Shown here one piece after another: positions 46,199 through 55,406 of a DNA stretch of 64,000 nucleotides (position 1 is the stretch's first letter; each line of letters opens with the position of its first letter). The notes below the pieces were generated by a model, which was not told the DNA's origin, ran no database searches, and saw only the letters and a program-made list of their open reading frames with translations. The position numbers were made by a program, and so were the translations under genes. The DNA is taken from contig NZ_FOBH01000001.1 of NCBI RefSeq assembly GCF_900109785.1, positions 124,001 through 188,000 of the forward strand, read 5' to 3'. The DNA is from Nitrosovibrio tenuis (lineage in GTDB: Bacteria > Pseudomonadota > Gammaproteobacteria > Burkholderiales > Nitrosomonadaceae).

Positions 46199-47365
46199 TC
46201 AGTTCTTTGGCTTGGCTCCGATGAACTGGAGAATTTCGGACCTGCGCGGCAACGTATCCTGGTAGCCCAGTTCGATTAACGCGCGGCAGAAGGATTCCTC
46301 AAATAGAACATAGCTGAGAAGTGCCGACCCATCCCGTCTCATCGCTCCGATGCTGCGATAGAACAGACTTATCGCACGGGGCAGGGTGTGGGCGTGCTGT
46401 TCAGCAATTTTATTGATTTCCACGCTCGGAGAAATAACCATCGACTCCACCTGGCGTAAAGACATGGTGCTATTTTTCATAGTCTCATCGGGGATCATCC
46501 GGATAGTATTATTGATGCGATGGAGGCGTTCCAGATCCACGTAGAGACTATCGAGAAAAATGCTGCCCATGACATGGCCACCTATCTGTGCCAGCGTGGG
46601 ATAGCTGTCCACTTTAACACGTTCAGGCAGCGTATCGATCGTTTTACGTACGCCTATTACCAGCACGCGTTCAGCGCCCAGATGTAGCGCAGGACTGAGG
46701 GGTGCAAGCTGACGCATGGAACCATCGCCGAAATATTCACGGTTGAGTCTTATTGCTGGAAAGAGAAGCGGGATAGCGGAGGATGCCATCAGGTGCTCGA
46801 TACCGATACGCGACGGTATGCCAATACGGCGTTCCCGTTTCCACGGAACGATGCTGTCGACACCTTGGTAGAATGTAACCGATTGGCCGGAAGTGTAGCC
46901 CCAGGCGGTGATACCGAGCGCATATAACGCACCTGCCTTGATACTTTTCTGGATGCCGTGGAGCGGCAAACTTCGTTCTAGTGTTTGAGCAAGTGGAGAA
47001 CTGTCAAGAAGTGAAGCCGCGCTGCGCTTGTTCGGACTACCGAACAGCAGCGAAGTCAGCCATCGTGCCGCGTTGCCATATACCCCGATGGGGTCGGAGC
47101 GGTAAGCCTGGTTGACATGAGCATTTTCCCATACTGACGATAGCCGCCGTACGCCTTCATGAAAATTCCGAGCCGAAAGTGCGAGGCTGGCCGCATTAAA
47201 TGCCCCGGCGGAGGTGCCGCAAATCACGGGGAAAGGATTTCGAGTCCTTTTTGGCAACATGGCGGAGATGGCTTGCAACACCCCCACCTGATAAGCGGCG
47301 CGCGCGCCACCGCCAGTTAACACCAGACCAACCCTAGGCGACGATAAGGGAGTTGTTAAGCTCAT
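46199..47365 (-). CDS. Patatin-like phospholipase
   Basis: A 388-residue lipid acyl hydrolase with a Ser-Asp dyad. Motifs: oxyanion-hole GGGARAAYQVGVLQ (about 18-31), nucleophile CGTSAGAFNAAS (GxSxG, about 49) and FGDGSMRQLAPLSPAL, where DG-S replaces the more common DG-A/G. The C-terminal third has no clear motif. Substrate is unknown; bacterial members include cytosolic and effector phospholipases. It follows fumC after three bases. Confidence 0.87.
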   Translation of the reverse strand: MSLTTPLSSPRVGLVLTGGGARAAYQVGVLQAISAMLPKRTRNPFPVICGTSAGAFNAASLALSARNFHEGVRRLSSVWENAHVNQAYRSDPIGVYGNAARWLTSLLFGSPNKRSAASLLDSSPLAQTLERSLPLHGIQKSIKAGALYALGITAWGYTSGQSVTFYQGVDSIVPWKRERRIGIPSRIGIEHLMASSAIPLLFPAIRLNREYFGDGSMRQLAPLSPALHLGAERVLVIGVRKTIDTLPERVKVDSYPTLAQIGGHVMGSIFLDSLYVDLERLHRINNTIRMIPDETMKNSTMSLRQVESMVISPSVEINKIAEQHAHTLPRAISLFYRSIGAMRRDGSALLSYVLFEESFCRALIELGYQDTLPRRSEILQFIGAKPKN

Positions 47366-47368
47366 CCA

Positions 47369-48796
47369 TCAGCGGTCAAGTCCGCTCCTTTTGTCCTTTT
47401 GTCCTTTTGTTTGGGCACCTGTCATATTCTCCGGCCTCACCCAGGCATCGAATTGTTCGGCGGTGACATGCCCCGATACGATTGCTGCTTCCTTTAGAGT
47501 CGTACATTCATGATGCGCTGCCTTGGCAATGGCCGCTGCCTTATCGTACCCGATATGGGGGGTAAGCGCTGTGACCAGCATCAATGAATTCTTCATCAGC
47601 GCATCAATGCGTTTAATGTTCGCCGTAATCCCTACAGCACAATGGTCATTGAAACTCATCATTCCATCCGCAAGCAGGCGCACGCTTTGCAGGAAATTGT
47701 GAATGACAAGCGGCCTCATGACATTGAGTTCGAAGTTACCCATGGCACCGCCCATATTGATCGCTACGTCATTTCCCATCACCTGGCAGCACAGCATGAT
47801 GAGCGCTTCAGATTGGGTCGGATTGACTTTTCCTGGCATGATCGAGCTACCCGGCTCATTTTCCGGGATTTTAAGTTCACCGATTCCGCAGCGAGGACCG
47901 GAAGCGAGCCAGCGAATGTCATTGGCAATTTTTATCAAGGACGCGGCCAAGGTCTTCAATGCCCCATGAGCATGAACCAGTGCATCATTCGTGGCAAGCG
48001 CTTCAAATTTGTTGAGCGCCGTGATAAACGGCAGGTCCGTCAATCTTGCCAATTCCGCCGCCACGCGCACGGCGAATTCCGGGTGGGTATTCAGACCGGT
48101 GCCAACAGCCGTGCCACCCAGCGCCAGTTCGCACAGATGCGCAAGCGAGGCATCCACATGCTCAAGGCCATGATTCAATTGTGAAACATAACCTGAGAAC
48201 TCCTGCCCCAGTGTGAGAGGTGTCGCATCCTGCAGGTGGGTGCGGCCGATTTTGACAATGTCGGCAAATTCCTCAGCCTTGTCGGCGAGCGTACGTTGCA
48301 ACACGAGCATCGCGGGTCTCAAGTGATGGCTGATTGCGCGCACCGCGGCGACGTGCATCGCTGATGGGAATACGTCGTTGGAAGATTGACCCTTATTTAC
48401 GTCGTCGTTCGGGTGAATTTTGCAGGCGATCCCCCGTCCGCCGCCGAGCAGTTCCGAAGCGCGATTCGCCAGCACTTCATTCATATTCATATTGGTCTGC
48501 GTTCCCGAACCCGTTTGCCAAATAACCAGAGGAAATTCGTTGTCATGGCATCCCGCAATGACCTCATCGGCTGCTTCGATGATGACAGCGGCGGTGCGGG
48601 CATCGAGCAGGCCCAAGTCGCGATTAACGCTTGCCGCTGCACGCTTGACCAGCGCAAGCGCGTGAATCAGCGCGGTTGGCATGCGTTCGCCCGAGATTTT
48701 AAAATTTTGTAAAGAACGCTGCGTCTGTGCACCCCATAGCGCATTGGCAGGCACTTGCACCACGCCCATAGTGTCGCGTTCGTCGCGGTAGTTCAT
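47369..48796 (-). CDS. fumC: Class II fumarate hydratase FumC
   Basis: A 475-residue enzyme interconverting fumarate and malate in the TCA cycle. Motifs include [34 protein letters not shown] and the class II signature [13 protein letters not shown]. It ends with the normal RPENMTG and then about 15 extra residues ([14 protein letters not shown]) encoded partly by three tandem copies of an 8-bp unit. The tail brings the stop codon to three bases before the patatin start. Confidence 0.95.
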   Translation of the reverse strand: MNYRDERDTMGVVQVPANALWGAQTQRSLQNFKISGERMPTALIHALALVKRAAASVNRDLGLLDARTAAVIIEAADEVIAGCHDNEFPLVIWQTGSGTQTNMNMNEVLANRASELLGGGRGIACKIHPNDDVNKGQSSNDVFPSAMHVAAVRAISHHLRPAMLVLQRTLADKAEEFADIVKIGRTHLQDATPLTLGQEFSGYVSQLNHGLEHVDASLAHLCELALGGTAVGTGLNTHPEFAVRVAAELARLTDLPFITALNKFEALATNDALVHAHGALKTLAASLIKIANDIRWLASGPRCGIGELKIPENEPGSSIMPGKVNPTQSEALIMLCCQVMGNDVAINMGGAMGNFELNVMRPLVIHNFLQSVRLLADGMMSFNDHCAVGITANIKRIDALMKNSLMLVTALTPHIGYDKAAAIAKAAHHECTTLKEAAIVSGHVTAEQFDAWVRPENMTGAQTKGQKDKRSGLDR

Positions 48797-49182
48797 CGAG
48801 TTCTTCGGCGAGTTTGGAAATAGCAGGTATGATGGATTACATCAAGCGGCGGCCCGGATTCTAACAAGCCGGAGCTGTAGGGGGTTGCTGTAAAGGCCTT
48901 ACGAGCCAGGTTAATGTGGCTTCTGAATATGTGCAGCTGTATTACAAGTTGAGCTGTTCGTTTGGTCGCCTCAAATAGCCGGGATATTTTTTGGGTTTCC
49001 AGGGAGGTGGATCGCAATGCTGGCCAAACCTCGTCAATTCCGCGAAGCCGGGGTGCGGTTCCGTCCCCGGTCAAAGGCTGTGGCTTCGTAACCGAGCAAT
49101 GCATCAGCAAAAGTACTGAATCCCCCAAGTCCTTTGGAAAAGGGCCGAATAACAGTTAACGGTGCACGATCAGGACTACTGA
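48797..49182. other. Intergenic region upstream of fumC, no gene seen
   Basis: About 390 bases between fumC and the small gene at 49183. A minus-strand frame of 111 codons overlaps fumC and has no coding character. No RNA gene or promoter was recognised with confidence. Confidence 0.45.
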
Positions 49183-49458
49183 TCAGTTTTCAAGACGAAA
49201 CGATTCTTCACCCGGCTGACCGGTCTCCCGATCAATCCAGTCCGAAATGCCAATTTCTTCTTCAGCCTGCTCCAAGGTTTCCCCGGGTTCATAATCTGAT
49301 TCAGCGTTATATTCCATATCCTGGATGGCTTCGAGCAACGTGGCAAAAGGGCCAAAAACCTTATCGCTCCCCTTTTCGTGCCAGTAAAAACCGTCTGGAC
49401 GCTCGACAATACTGGTATTGTCATAATCACGAGATGCTTGTGGAATCGTACGAGCCAT
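49183..49458 (-). CDS. Small acidic protein of unknown function
   Basis: From the ATG at 49458, with GGAGG seven bases upstream, the product is 91 residues, acidic toward the C-terminus (DMEYNAESDYEPGETLEQAEEEIG) and with a central ERPDGFYWHEKGSDKVFGPF segment. No family recognised; the ribosome site and composition support expression. A start four codons earlier is possible. Confidence 0.62.
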   Translation of the reverse strand: MARTIPQASRDYDNTSIVERPDGFYWHEKGSDKVFGPFATLLEAIQDMEYNAESDYEPGETLEQAEEEIGISDWIDRETGQPGEESFRLEN

Positions 49459-49579
49459 GGCTACCTCCACTACGGTTTGACAATCTCAATAACGTTAACG
49501 TTAATGTTAATCTCGTCAGTAGAATTTTACCAGCCAATTTTCGATATATGTAGAGGACAAATAAACTGTCCGGGTTTGT

Positions 49580-50037
49580 ATAAGACGGCCAATGTGTTGA
49601 ACAAGCTGCCCGAAAGCCAACAGCTCAAAGCAAAAGCGGCGCTGCAGGAATCTGGATGGCCGCCAACCGGGAAGAGGGGCAGCGTGCATTTGACCGTTTC
49701 ATCGTCAACCACGAGGCGAAGTACTCAAGGCGGTGAACTGCCTTGTCAGGGATCGGGAGGCGCTGACTGCCTTCTAAGATTTTCCAGCCGAACACTGGCT
49801 GCATATCCGGACCACCAGCCCGATCGACTCGACCTTCGCCATTGTACGGCTGCGCACTGCAAAAACACGCGGCTGTGTGTGTCACGCGGCAGCATGCTGG
49901 CGATGGTCTTCACGCTTGCCAAAAGTGCTGAACGCGAGTGGCGCAGATTGAAAGGAGCACAACGTTTCGCGGAATTGCTAGCCGTGGTTCAGTTCAAAAA
50001 CGGTGTGCCGGAAAAAAGCAAGGAAATCGCCGCCTGA
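49580..50037 (+). pseudogene. Decayed C-terminal part of an IS256-family transposase
   Basis: Several frames together spell the end of an IS256-type DDE transposase: KTANVLNKLPESQQLKAKAAL, then WMAANREEGQRAFDRF, then DFPAEHWLHIRTTSPIDST followed by FAIVRLRTAKTRG, and finally AMVFTLAKSAEREWRRL to KEIAA with the stop at 50037. Frameshifts lie near 49650 and 49885-49895 and an in-frame stop precedes DFPAEHW. The N-terminal two thirds are missing. The next about 30 bases, ending TTGACAATAGCTC, look like the right terminal repeat of such an element. Confidence 0.85.
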
Positions 50038-50071
50038 ACCGAATCATACACAACATTTGACAATAGCTCAT

Positions 50072-50215
50072 AGGTGAATTAGCGAAGCGTAATCCGACAC
50101 GCTCAATGACACAGCATTTCCCGGCGAGTGCCGTAAAGTTAACTTCCGCAATCCGTGCTGGTGTCGGCTGCATCGGTTGGCGGACCCGTCGGATTACGCT
50201 GCGCTAATTCGACCT
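50072..50215. repeat. Palindromic repeat element with 27-bp arms
   Basis: The left arm (50072-50098, core GAATTAGCGAAGCGTAATCC) and the right arm (50188-50215) are inverted copies differing at a couple of positions, enclosing about 90 bases. Arms with AGCGAAGCGTAATCCGAC are reminiscent of dispersed palindromic repeats found in intergenic regions of beta- and gammaproteobacteria. It abuts the IS256 remnant. Confidence 0.75.
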
Positions 50216-50261
50216 ATTTGAAGCGTAGCGATAAATCAGGCATGCATCCGGAACCGCCATA

Positions 50262-50289
50262 GGGTGCAATGCGCTTCGCTTATTGCACC
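50262..50289. repeat. REP-like palindrome
   Basis: GGTGCAAT (50263-50270) and ATTGCACC (50282-50289) flank GCGCTTCGCTT. The complement reads AATAAGCGAAGCGCATT, sharing the AAGCGAAGCG core with the preceding element. It lies 15 bases before the 3' end of the DUF1269 gene. Confidence 0.65.
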
Positions 50290-50304
50290 TACATTTCTAC
50301 GTTT

Positions 50305-50847
50305 CTACGTCTCGGCTATGCCGTGATGGGGTGTTGAATCTGCCAGAGCTTCCTGAAGCTTTTTCTCCTGCTCGGGAGACAGGGACGTTCGCAGGACCTT
50401 GCCTTTAACGCCGGAGAGCTCCGCCAGGACTCTTTCCGGTTGCGCCTTGCGCACGAGAATGAAAAGCGCGGACGAGTTGATTGGGATCGTTTCGCCCAAC
50501 GACTTGATGAAATCGTCGTTGATGCCGTAGTCGGCGAGAGAGCCGGTCAGCGCCTCTGCCCCGACGCCCATTGCGCCGCCTAATACAAAGCCGGCAAACG
50601 GATGCAGGAACAGCAGTCCGACCAAGGCTCCCCATAAGCTGCCGGAAAGGAAAGCGAAACTGGTCGTCGCTCCCTCAATCGCAGGATTAATGCTCTGCTT
50701 GAGGTGGACCCTGCCAGCCTCGTCGCGGATGACGACAACGGCGTCCTCAAGATCTATCAGGTGTTCCTTTTTCAATTTGGCAAGTTTGAATAAAACACGA
50801 TCGGCTTCTTCGGCATCTTTAAAACCCACTACAACCAGTTCAGACAT
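50305..50847 (-). CDS. DUF1269 domain-containing protein
   Basis: A 180-residue protein with the DUF1269 layout: an N-terminal alpha/beta part (ELVVVGFKDAEEADRVLFKLAKL), DLEDAVVVIRDEAGRVHLKQ, a glycine-rich hydrophobic stretch (about 66-100) and a GINDDFIKSLGETIPINSSALFILV segment. Members are membrane-associated stress-type proteins of unknown biochemistry. A good ribosome site (AGGAGAA) precedes the ATG. Confidence 0.87.
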   Translation of the reverse strand: MSELVVVGFKDAEEADRVLFKLAKLKKEHLIDLEDAVVVIRDEAGRVHLKQSINPAIEGATTSFAFLSGSLWGALVGLLFLHPFAGFVLGGAMGVGAEALTGSLADYGINDDFIKSLGETIPINSSALFILVRKAQPERVLAELSGVKGKVLRTSLSPEQEKKLQEALADSTPHHGIAET

Positions 50848-51124
50848 GTTTTTCTCCTGTCATAAAGTTTTTGTTAGCCGGAATGCATGATCATCCCGGT
50901 TCACAATCCCGAAAAAAAGTTCATCGGGATCTTTTATATTCTTCCCTCCATTGGTGCAATGAGGTTCCCGAGATACAATTGCTTCCACCTGAACGAGGAT
51001 TCGGACGATTCCTGGCCTGCAGCTGCAATGGAAATGGATTGCGGAGAATCAACCTAATAGAAACGCCAACATTGCTAAACGGCTCTGCCCCATAAACTAT
51101 ACATCGTTAAAAAGAATTTACAGC

Positions 51125-51715
51125 ATGGTTGGTATTACGGCTTTGGGCTTGCTTGCATTATCGCTGCCCGTCTTCGCATCAACCGATACACCGGCCACCT
51201 CGTTTCAAACTGGCTGGATTCGCTTCCTGCTCACGCTGATCATCTTGATCATCTGGTTCGTTTGTGCGAGCCGCAGGAAAAAAGAAATTGGCGGTTGGCT
51301 GCTCTATTACTATATTCGACTCTATATAGGGGCAATTATAGTAATACTGGTGATAGTCGGCCGCCGTGATAGCTATCTATCTGAAGCATGGATAAACACA
51401 CCCGACCTGTATCCATTTTTTCTTTTGACCACTGTTCCTGGTCTGTTGTTGTACTGTGCCGAAATTGTGGTGGCGGAAAAGCTCAGAAGGTCTAGAAACT
51501 ATGCCTATGTTCCCATTCTGAGATACATACTCTTCGCAAATATAGTATCTTCGCTTATTGCTATTGCGATTAACGATAAATACTTTGAGGGGAGTTCTCC
51601 AGGTTTTTCTACTAATATAATGACCATGATCTGGCCAATCATTTGGATTCCTTATTTCTACTTCTCTAAAAGAGTGAAGAGTGTGTTTAAAAACCGGGAT
51701 TGGCTGTCCGGATAG
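51125..51715 (+). CDS. DUF2569-like membrane protein
   Basis: A 196-residue hydrophobic protein with an N-terminal signal or membrane segment, then segments at about 31-48, 57-79, 95-115, 130-148 and 163-180. The KEIGGWLLYY motif matches the IGGWL motif of DUF2569 proteins. The gene is AT-richer than its neighbours and sits between transposon remnants, so it may be acquired. Function unknown. Confidence 0.65.
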   Translation: MVGITALGLLALSLPVFASTDTPATSFQTGWIRFLLTLIILIIWFVCASRRKKEIGGWLLYYYIRLYIGAIIVILVIVGRRDSYLSEAWINTPDLYPFFLLTTVPGLLLYCAEIVVAEKLRRSRNYAYVPILRYILFANIVSSLIAIAINDKYFEGSSPGFSTNIMTMIWPIIWIPYFYFSKRVKSVFKNRDWLSG

Positions 51716-51866
51716 ATCATCTTGGGTCATCCTGAAACGGGAAGGCGGCGGCTTTGGCCGCCACGGCGTGAACTGACCCCGCTAGAGCAAAAAATCACCT
51801 TGCTTATTCACCCTCATCTACAACCTTATCCAATCTTTCCTTCTCAGTACTGTAGTCGTTGTCAAG

Positions 51867-51908
51867 GGGGTCCCTCGTTTTCAGTACAATAAGTGACGGT
51901 ACGCAAAG
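51867..51908. mobile_element. Candidate Tn3-family terminal inverted repeat
   Basis: The segment begins GGGGTC and ends TACGCAAAG, the pattern of Tn3-family ends (GGGGTC ... CACGYTAAG, 38 bases); here the span is 42 bases. It lies 75 bases beyond the 3' end of the transposase fragment, in the orientation expected for tnpA reading outward to its end. The opposite end was not found. Confidence 0.5.
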
Positions 51909-51982
51909 CCGGCAACGACGCGGGCGTGACTCAGTAAGATATTGATCTTACCGGTATTACTATTCATTCTGTAATTCGAGTT

Positions 51983-52252
51983 TTAGGGCGTGAATGCGTG
52001 GTCGATTTCAGCTAACGGGGTAGTTTTCGCGACGTTTTGTGACGGCGGAATCTGCTCGGCATAGCGCTCAATTGGGAAACGAAACACCCCGCGCAAAGTG
52101 ATTCCCTCAAGCCGCGTGGCTGCGATCTTGCCGATCAACTTGGGCGGAACGACCCACCTGCGACTGACCCAGCGATCCAGGATTGTCTGCATCTGCGCTG
52201 TGTTCCAGGCCATCACGATGTTAGCCAGCAAGCTCGATTCGGTTGCCGCCCG
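51983..52252 (-). pseudogene. C-terminal fragment of a Tn3-family transposase
   Basis: The frame reads TESSLLANIVMAWNTAQMQT, then a variable part, then GKIAATRLEGITLRGVFRFP and IERYAEQIPPSQ. This is the C-terminal end of Tn3-type TnpA (the LANxVxxWNT and HINLRGxYRF-like motifs). Upstream of about 52252 the similarity stops, so about nine tenths of the gene is lost. With the putative terminal repeat at 51867 it marks the end of a decayed transposon. Confidence 0.75.
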
Positions 52253-52360
52253 GAAGCATTAAAAACAAGTTCAACATCTATTCCGTTAACCGGCATATCA
52301 AAGAGCTGTCTTTGACCATCACAATTTTTTGCAACGGAGCTCTTGCAAGATGCAATTATA

Positions 52361-52558
52361 GAACCAGGGCCTTTGTCAAATTATTGTTTTTGTTGTTTCC
52401 ATCGCTATGATCCACCATATGGAACCAGAGGCTTTGTCAAATTACTGTTTTTGTTGTTCCTATCGCTCTGATCCACATTGGCGTCAATTGGAACAAGAGG
52501 CTTTGTCAAATTATTGTTTTTGTCGTTTCTATCGATGGGATCCGCATTGACGTCAATT
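52361..52558 (-). repeat. Three direct repeats at the end of the outer membrane factor gene
   Basis: On the minus strand three copies of a 69-bp unit lie at 52491-52558, 52422-52490 and 52361-52421. The first two encode D-x-N-x-D-x-x-DRNxKNxNLTKPLVP repeats at the protein C-terminus. The third is 61 bp: an 8-bp deletion shifts the frame and creates the stop codon at 52405, leaving most of the third copy untranslated. Confidence 0.85.
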
Positions 52559-54141
52559 CCTCCGGCTGGTGGTGGCTTATCAAGATCAGTATATTGGAGT
52601 GTACCAAAGGGTTGAATTTGATCGTCAGCGGGTAATTGCCCACGATCCCAGCCTCCTCCAAGCGCACGAATAAGCCCCACCGATGATATCAGCCGATTAG
52701 TCTTGATCTGTACGGAATTGATGCTTGTCGTCAGCGTGCCGATCTGGGAATAAATGAGTTCAAGGCTGGAGGCCAAACCGCCCTTATAGAGGTCCATGGT
52801 AAGGTTTTGTGTTGTACGTGCGGCTTCGACGGCAGCGTCCTGACGTTCGGCAGCAACAGTCATCCAATAAGTCTGGGTCAGGTTATTTTCAACTTCACGA
52901 AAGGCCTTCAACACGGTCGAACGATATAAGTTTTCTGTCTCGCGATAGACCGACCATGATTGTTGCAATTGAGCCCGACGATATCCGCCCTGGAAAAGCG
53001 GAATGGAAAAAGAGGAACCATAGGCCCAGAAACTGTTAGCCAGGCTGAGCAGATTGAGTCCGGAATCCTCCATTCCTCCTCCGACCCGGAAGGCAATATC
53101 TGGGAAAAAAGCGGCACGTGCAATTCCAATCTCCCGGTTGGCCTGCGCCATCCGGCGCTCCATTCCCGCAATATCGGGCCGACGTTCAAGCAACGTAGAG
53201 GGAATTGTCTTTGGAAGGCTGAAATTCACGGTAAGGAGGTTATCAATTGGGTCGAGCTTAAAGCTGGCTGGAGCGAGATTAAGGAGAATTGCAATGGCCT
53301 GCTCCGCCACCTTGCGGTCACCTCGCATCAGGGCCAATGTTGACTCGGTTGTGAACAGCAGCGACTTGGCCCGTGCTACATCGAGATTAGAGGCGATCTT
53401 GCCTTCAAACTGAGTCACTACAACCTCTAATGAGTACTTATAAAGATCAATCGATTGGGTGTAAATTGCAATTTGCGCATCCAGTCCACGCAGCATGAAA
53501 TAATTTGATGCAATTTCTGCCTGAAGAATAAGGCGTGCGAGTCCATAATCGGCCGCACGTTCTTCAGCACGATAGATTGCGGCTTGCGCCGCATTTCGGT
53601 ATTTCGACCAGAAATCCGGTTCCCAGGACGCAATTCCCTGGCCAGCAACTTGAACATCGGTGTTAGGTTCTCCAAGACCACGAAAGAGGCTGTGATCGGA
53701 TTGTCTGTTATTACTGGCGCCGAAGTCAAAGCCGAGTTGGGGGAAATATCGAGACCGTGCCTTCATCATTGAATTGCGCGCCTGAACGAACCGTTCAGCT
53801 GCCGCGTGCAAGTCCGGATTGGCGGCCATCCCCTGTTCTACAAGACCGGTTAGAATTGGATCGTTATATAGTGTCCACCAGTCGGGGCGCAGTGCATCAT
53901 CTGAGGGATTGGCCTTAACGAAAGGACCCGATCCCTCCCACGAATCCGGAACAACAAATTGAGGTTTTTGATAGGTGGGTGACAGATTGAATGCAGGAAA
54001 GGGAAGGTTGGCGCAAGCCGTGAGGCTGGCTGCAACAAATAAGAAACTCCCAAATCTTGCGCCGAGACGACAGAGGTTTGAAATATCGATTCCTTTTTTA
54101 CACCGCAGGTCAATCATGGTCAAGTGAGTGTTAGGGTGCAT
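52405..54141 (-). CDS. RND efflux outer membrane factor (NodT/OprM family lipoprotein)
   Basis: A 578-residue TolC-like outer membrane channel for the adjacent RND pump. It has a lipoprotein signal ending in LTAC (Cys43 from this start), WWTLYNDPILTGLVEQ, two long alpha-helical hairpin repeats and LLERRPDIAGMERRMAQAN with AFFPDIAF. After the conserved end (SVGLIRALGGGWD) it carries about 70 extra residues: a linker (DKPPPAGG) and two repeats of 23 residues rich in Asp and Asn. The start overlaps the adaptor gene; an ATG eight codons later (54117) is also possible. Confidence 0.9.
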   Translation of the reverse strand: MHPNTHLTMIDLRCKKGIDISNLCRLGARFGSFLFVAASLTACANLPFPAFNLSPTYQKPQFVVPDSWEGSGPFVKANPSDDALRPDWWTLYNDPILTGLVEQGMAANPDLHAAAERFVQARNSMMKARSRYFPQLGFDFGASNNRQSDHSLFRGLGEPNTDVQVAGQGIASWEPDFWSKYRNAAQAAIYRAEERAADYGLARLILQAEIASNYFMLRGLDAQIAIYTQSIDLYKYSLEVVVTQFEGKIASNLDVARAKSLLFTTESTLALMRGDRKVAEQAIAILLNLAPASFKLDPIDNLLTVNFSLPKTIPSTLLERRPDIAGMERRMAQANREIGIARAAFFPDIAFRVGGGMEDSGLNLLSLANSFWAYGSSFSIPLFQGGYRRAQLQQSWSVYRETENLYRSTVLKAFREVENNLTQTYWMTVAAERQDAAVEAARTTQNLTMDLYKGGLASSLELIYSQIGTLTTSINSVQIKTNRLISSVGLIRALGGGWDRGQLPADDQIQPFGTLQYTDLDKPPPAGGIDVNADPIDRNDKNNNLTKPLVPIDANVDQSDRNNKNSNLTKPLVPYGGS

Positions 54142-55405
54142 GTGATGCCTTTAACGCTTGTTGTTTTAACTTCGGATCTTGCGTTTCTGCATGTGAGGCT
54201 GGCTTCGATGCACCCGAAACCTGCTCTTTTGGCTTATTGATCAGGTCATACCCCGGCGCAGGCTCTACAATGACTACTTTGTCACCTTCAAGTATGGCAG
54301 CGCTGGGATTGTTTATAATCCGGTCCTCTGTTGAGACACCCTCGGTTAATTCGACAGTAGCGTCGAGGATTCTGCTTATTTTGATCGGCTTGAAGTGAAC
54401 GATGTTGTTGTCATCTACAACGGCCACTCGCGTCCCCATCTCGTCAAATACCAGTGAGCTGGATGGAATGGAGAGGTGCTTATTCTCAACATCCACGCTC
54501 AGGTTGACGGATGCATAGGAGCCCGGCCACAGATCCTTCTCTTCATTTTCAATCACGAACTGGGTGACCACCGTACGAGTGCTCACATCGAAGCCACGAG
54601 CAGTGGTCAGAAACTCGGCAGTGAATTGCCGATTGGGAAATTGCGGCACCGTCAGGTGAGCTTTCAGGCCGTCATGCATAAGGGCGCCGAACCGCTCAGG
54701 CACGCTTACAAACAAACGCAGCCGGCTGATGTCCGCGACAGTATAAAGATTGCGGACTTCACCTTGCGGCGTACTGATCGTGCCTTCCTTATTGATGAAG
54801 TCTCCCACATTGATGGCGCGGTTAATGACTACACCGTCATACGGTGCAATAATCGTTTTAAACCCGATCAATGCCTCGAAGTTACGAACATTCTGCATGG
54901 CGGCATTGACCTTTGCCTCCTGGGCTTTTGCCTCGGCCACCTTTACCGAAATCGCTTGCTCGGATACCGCCTGGTTTTTGCGCAAGGCTATATACCGGTC
55001 GGCAGTAAGTTCGGCGAGATCATAAAGGGCCACTTCCGACGCCAGATCCGCCTTGGCTTGCCGGTATTGGGCATCGAGCGCCGGCGCGTTGATTTCGGCA
55101 AGGACATCTCCTCTTTGGACTCTCGCCCCCCAATCCTTATGCCACATCTTGACGTAGCCGGATACCTGGGCATAGATCGGCGCCTGAAACCATGCCTCGA
55201 TGGTACCTGGAAGCTGGATGGTTTCCTGGGCAGGCAATGGTTCGGCATGGACTATAGCCACCGTGGGAACGTCATTTTCCATCGCCTGTTTTGTTAAAGA
55301 AGCCGTATCCTTCCTGGATTCAACGACCCGGTAACCCAGATAGATGAGAAAACCAAGAAGAACGATCGCAATAATTACCGTATTTTTTTTGCGTAAGTTT
55401 TCCAT
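54131..55405 (-). CDS. RND efflux periplasmic adaptor (membrane fusion protein)
   Basis: From the ATG at 55405 the product is 424 residues. An N-terminal membrane anchor (about 8-28), a lipoyl-like domain split by an alpha hairpin (APIYAQVSGYVKMWHKDWGARVQRGDVLAEI and TIIAPYDGVVINRAINVGDFI), and a beta-barrel domain (TVADISRLRLFVSVPE) mark it as an HlyD/AcrA-type adaptor. It starts one base after the pump stop codon and overlaps the outer membrane gene by 11 bases. A longer frame from 55537 reads back into the pump gene and is rejected. Confidence 0.92.
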   Translation of the reverse strand: MENLRKKNTVIIAIVLLGFLIYLGYRVVESRKDTASLTKQAMENDVPTVAIVHAEPLPAQETIQLPGTIEAWFQAPIYAQVSGYVKMWHKDWGARVQRGDVLAEINAPALDAQYRQAKADLASEVALYDLAELTADRYIALRKNQAVSEQAISVKVAEAKAQEAKVNAAMQNVRNFEALIGFKTIIAPYDGVVINRAINVGDFINKEGTISTPQGEVRNLYTVADISRLRLFVSVPERFGALMHDGLKAHLTVPQFPNRQFTAEFLTTARGFDVSTRTVVTQFVIENEEKDLWPGSYASVNLSVDVENKHLSIPSSSLVFDEMGTRVAVVDDNNIVHFKPIKISRILDATVELTEGVSTEDRIINNPSAAILEGDKVVIVEPAPGYDLINKPKEQVSGASKPASHAETQDPKLKQQALKASHAP

Positions 55406-55406
55406 A

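Noticed and set aside
49378-50037. Intact gene of 219 codons
   Set aside because: Its first part is antisense to the small acidic gene and its second part is a frameshifted IS256 transposase tail.
50871-51095. Plus-strand frame of 74 codons
   Set aside because: No ribosome site, no signal or fold pattern, and it lies in the upstream region of the divergent DUF1269 gene.
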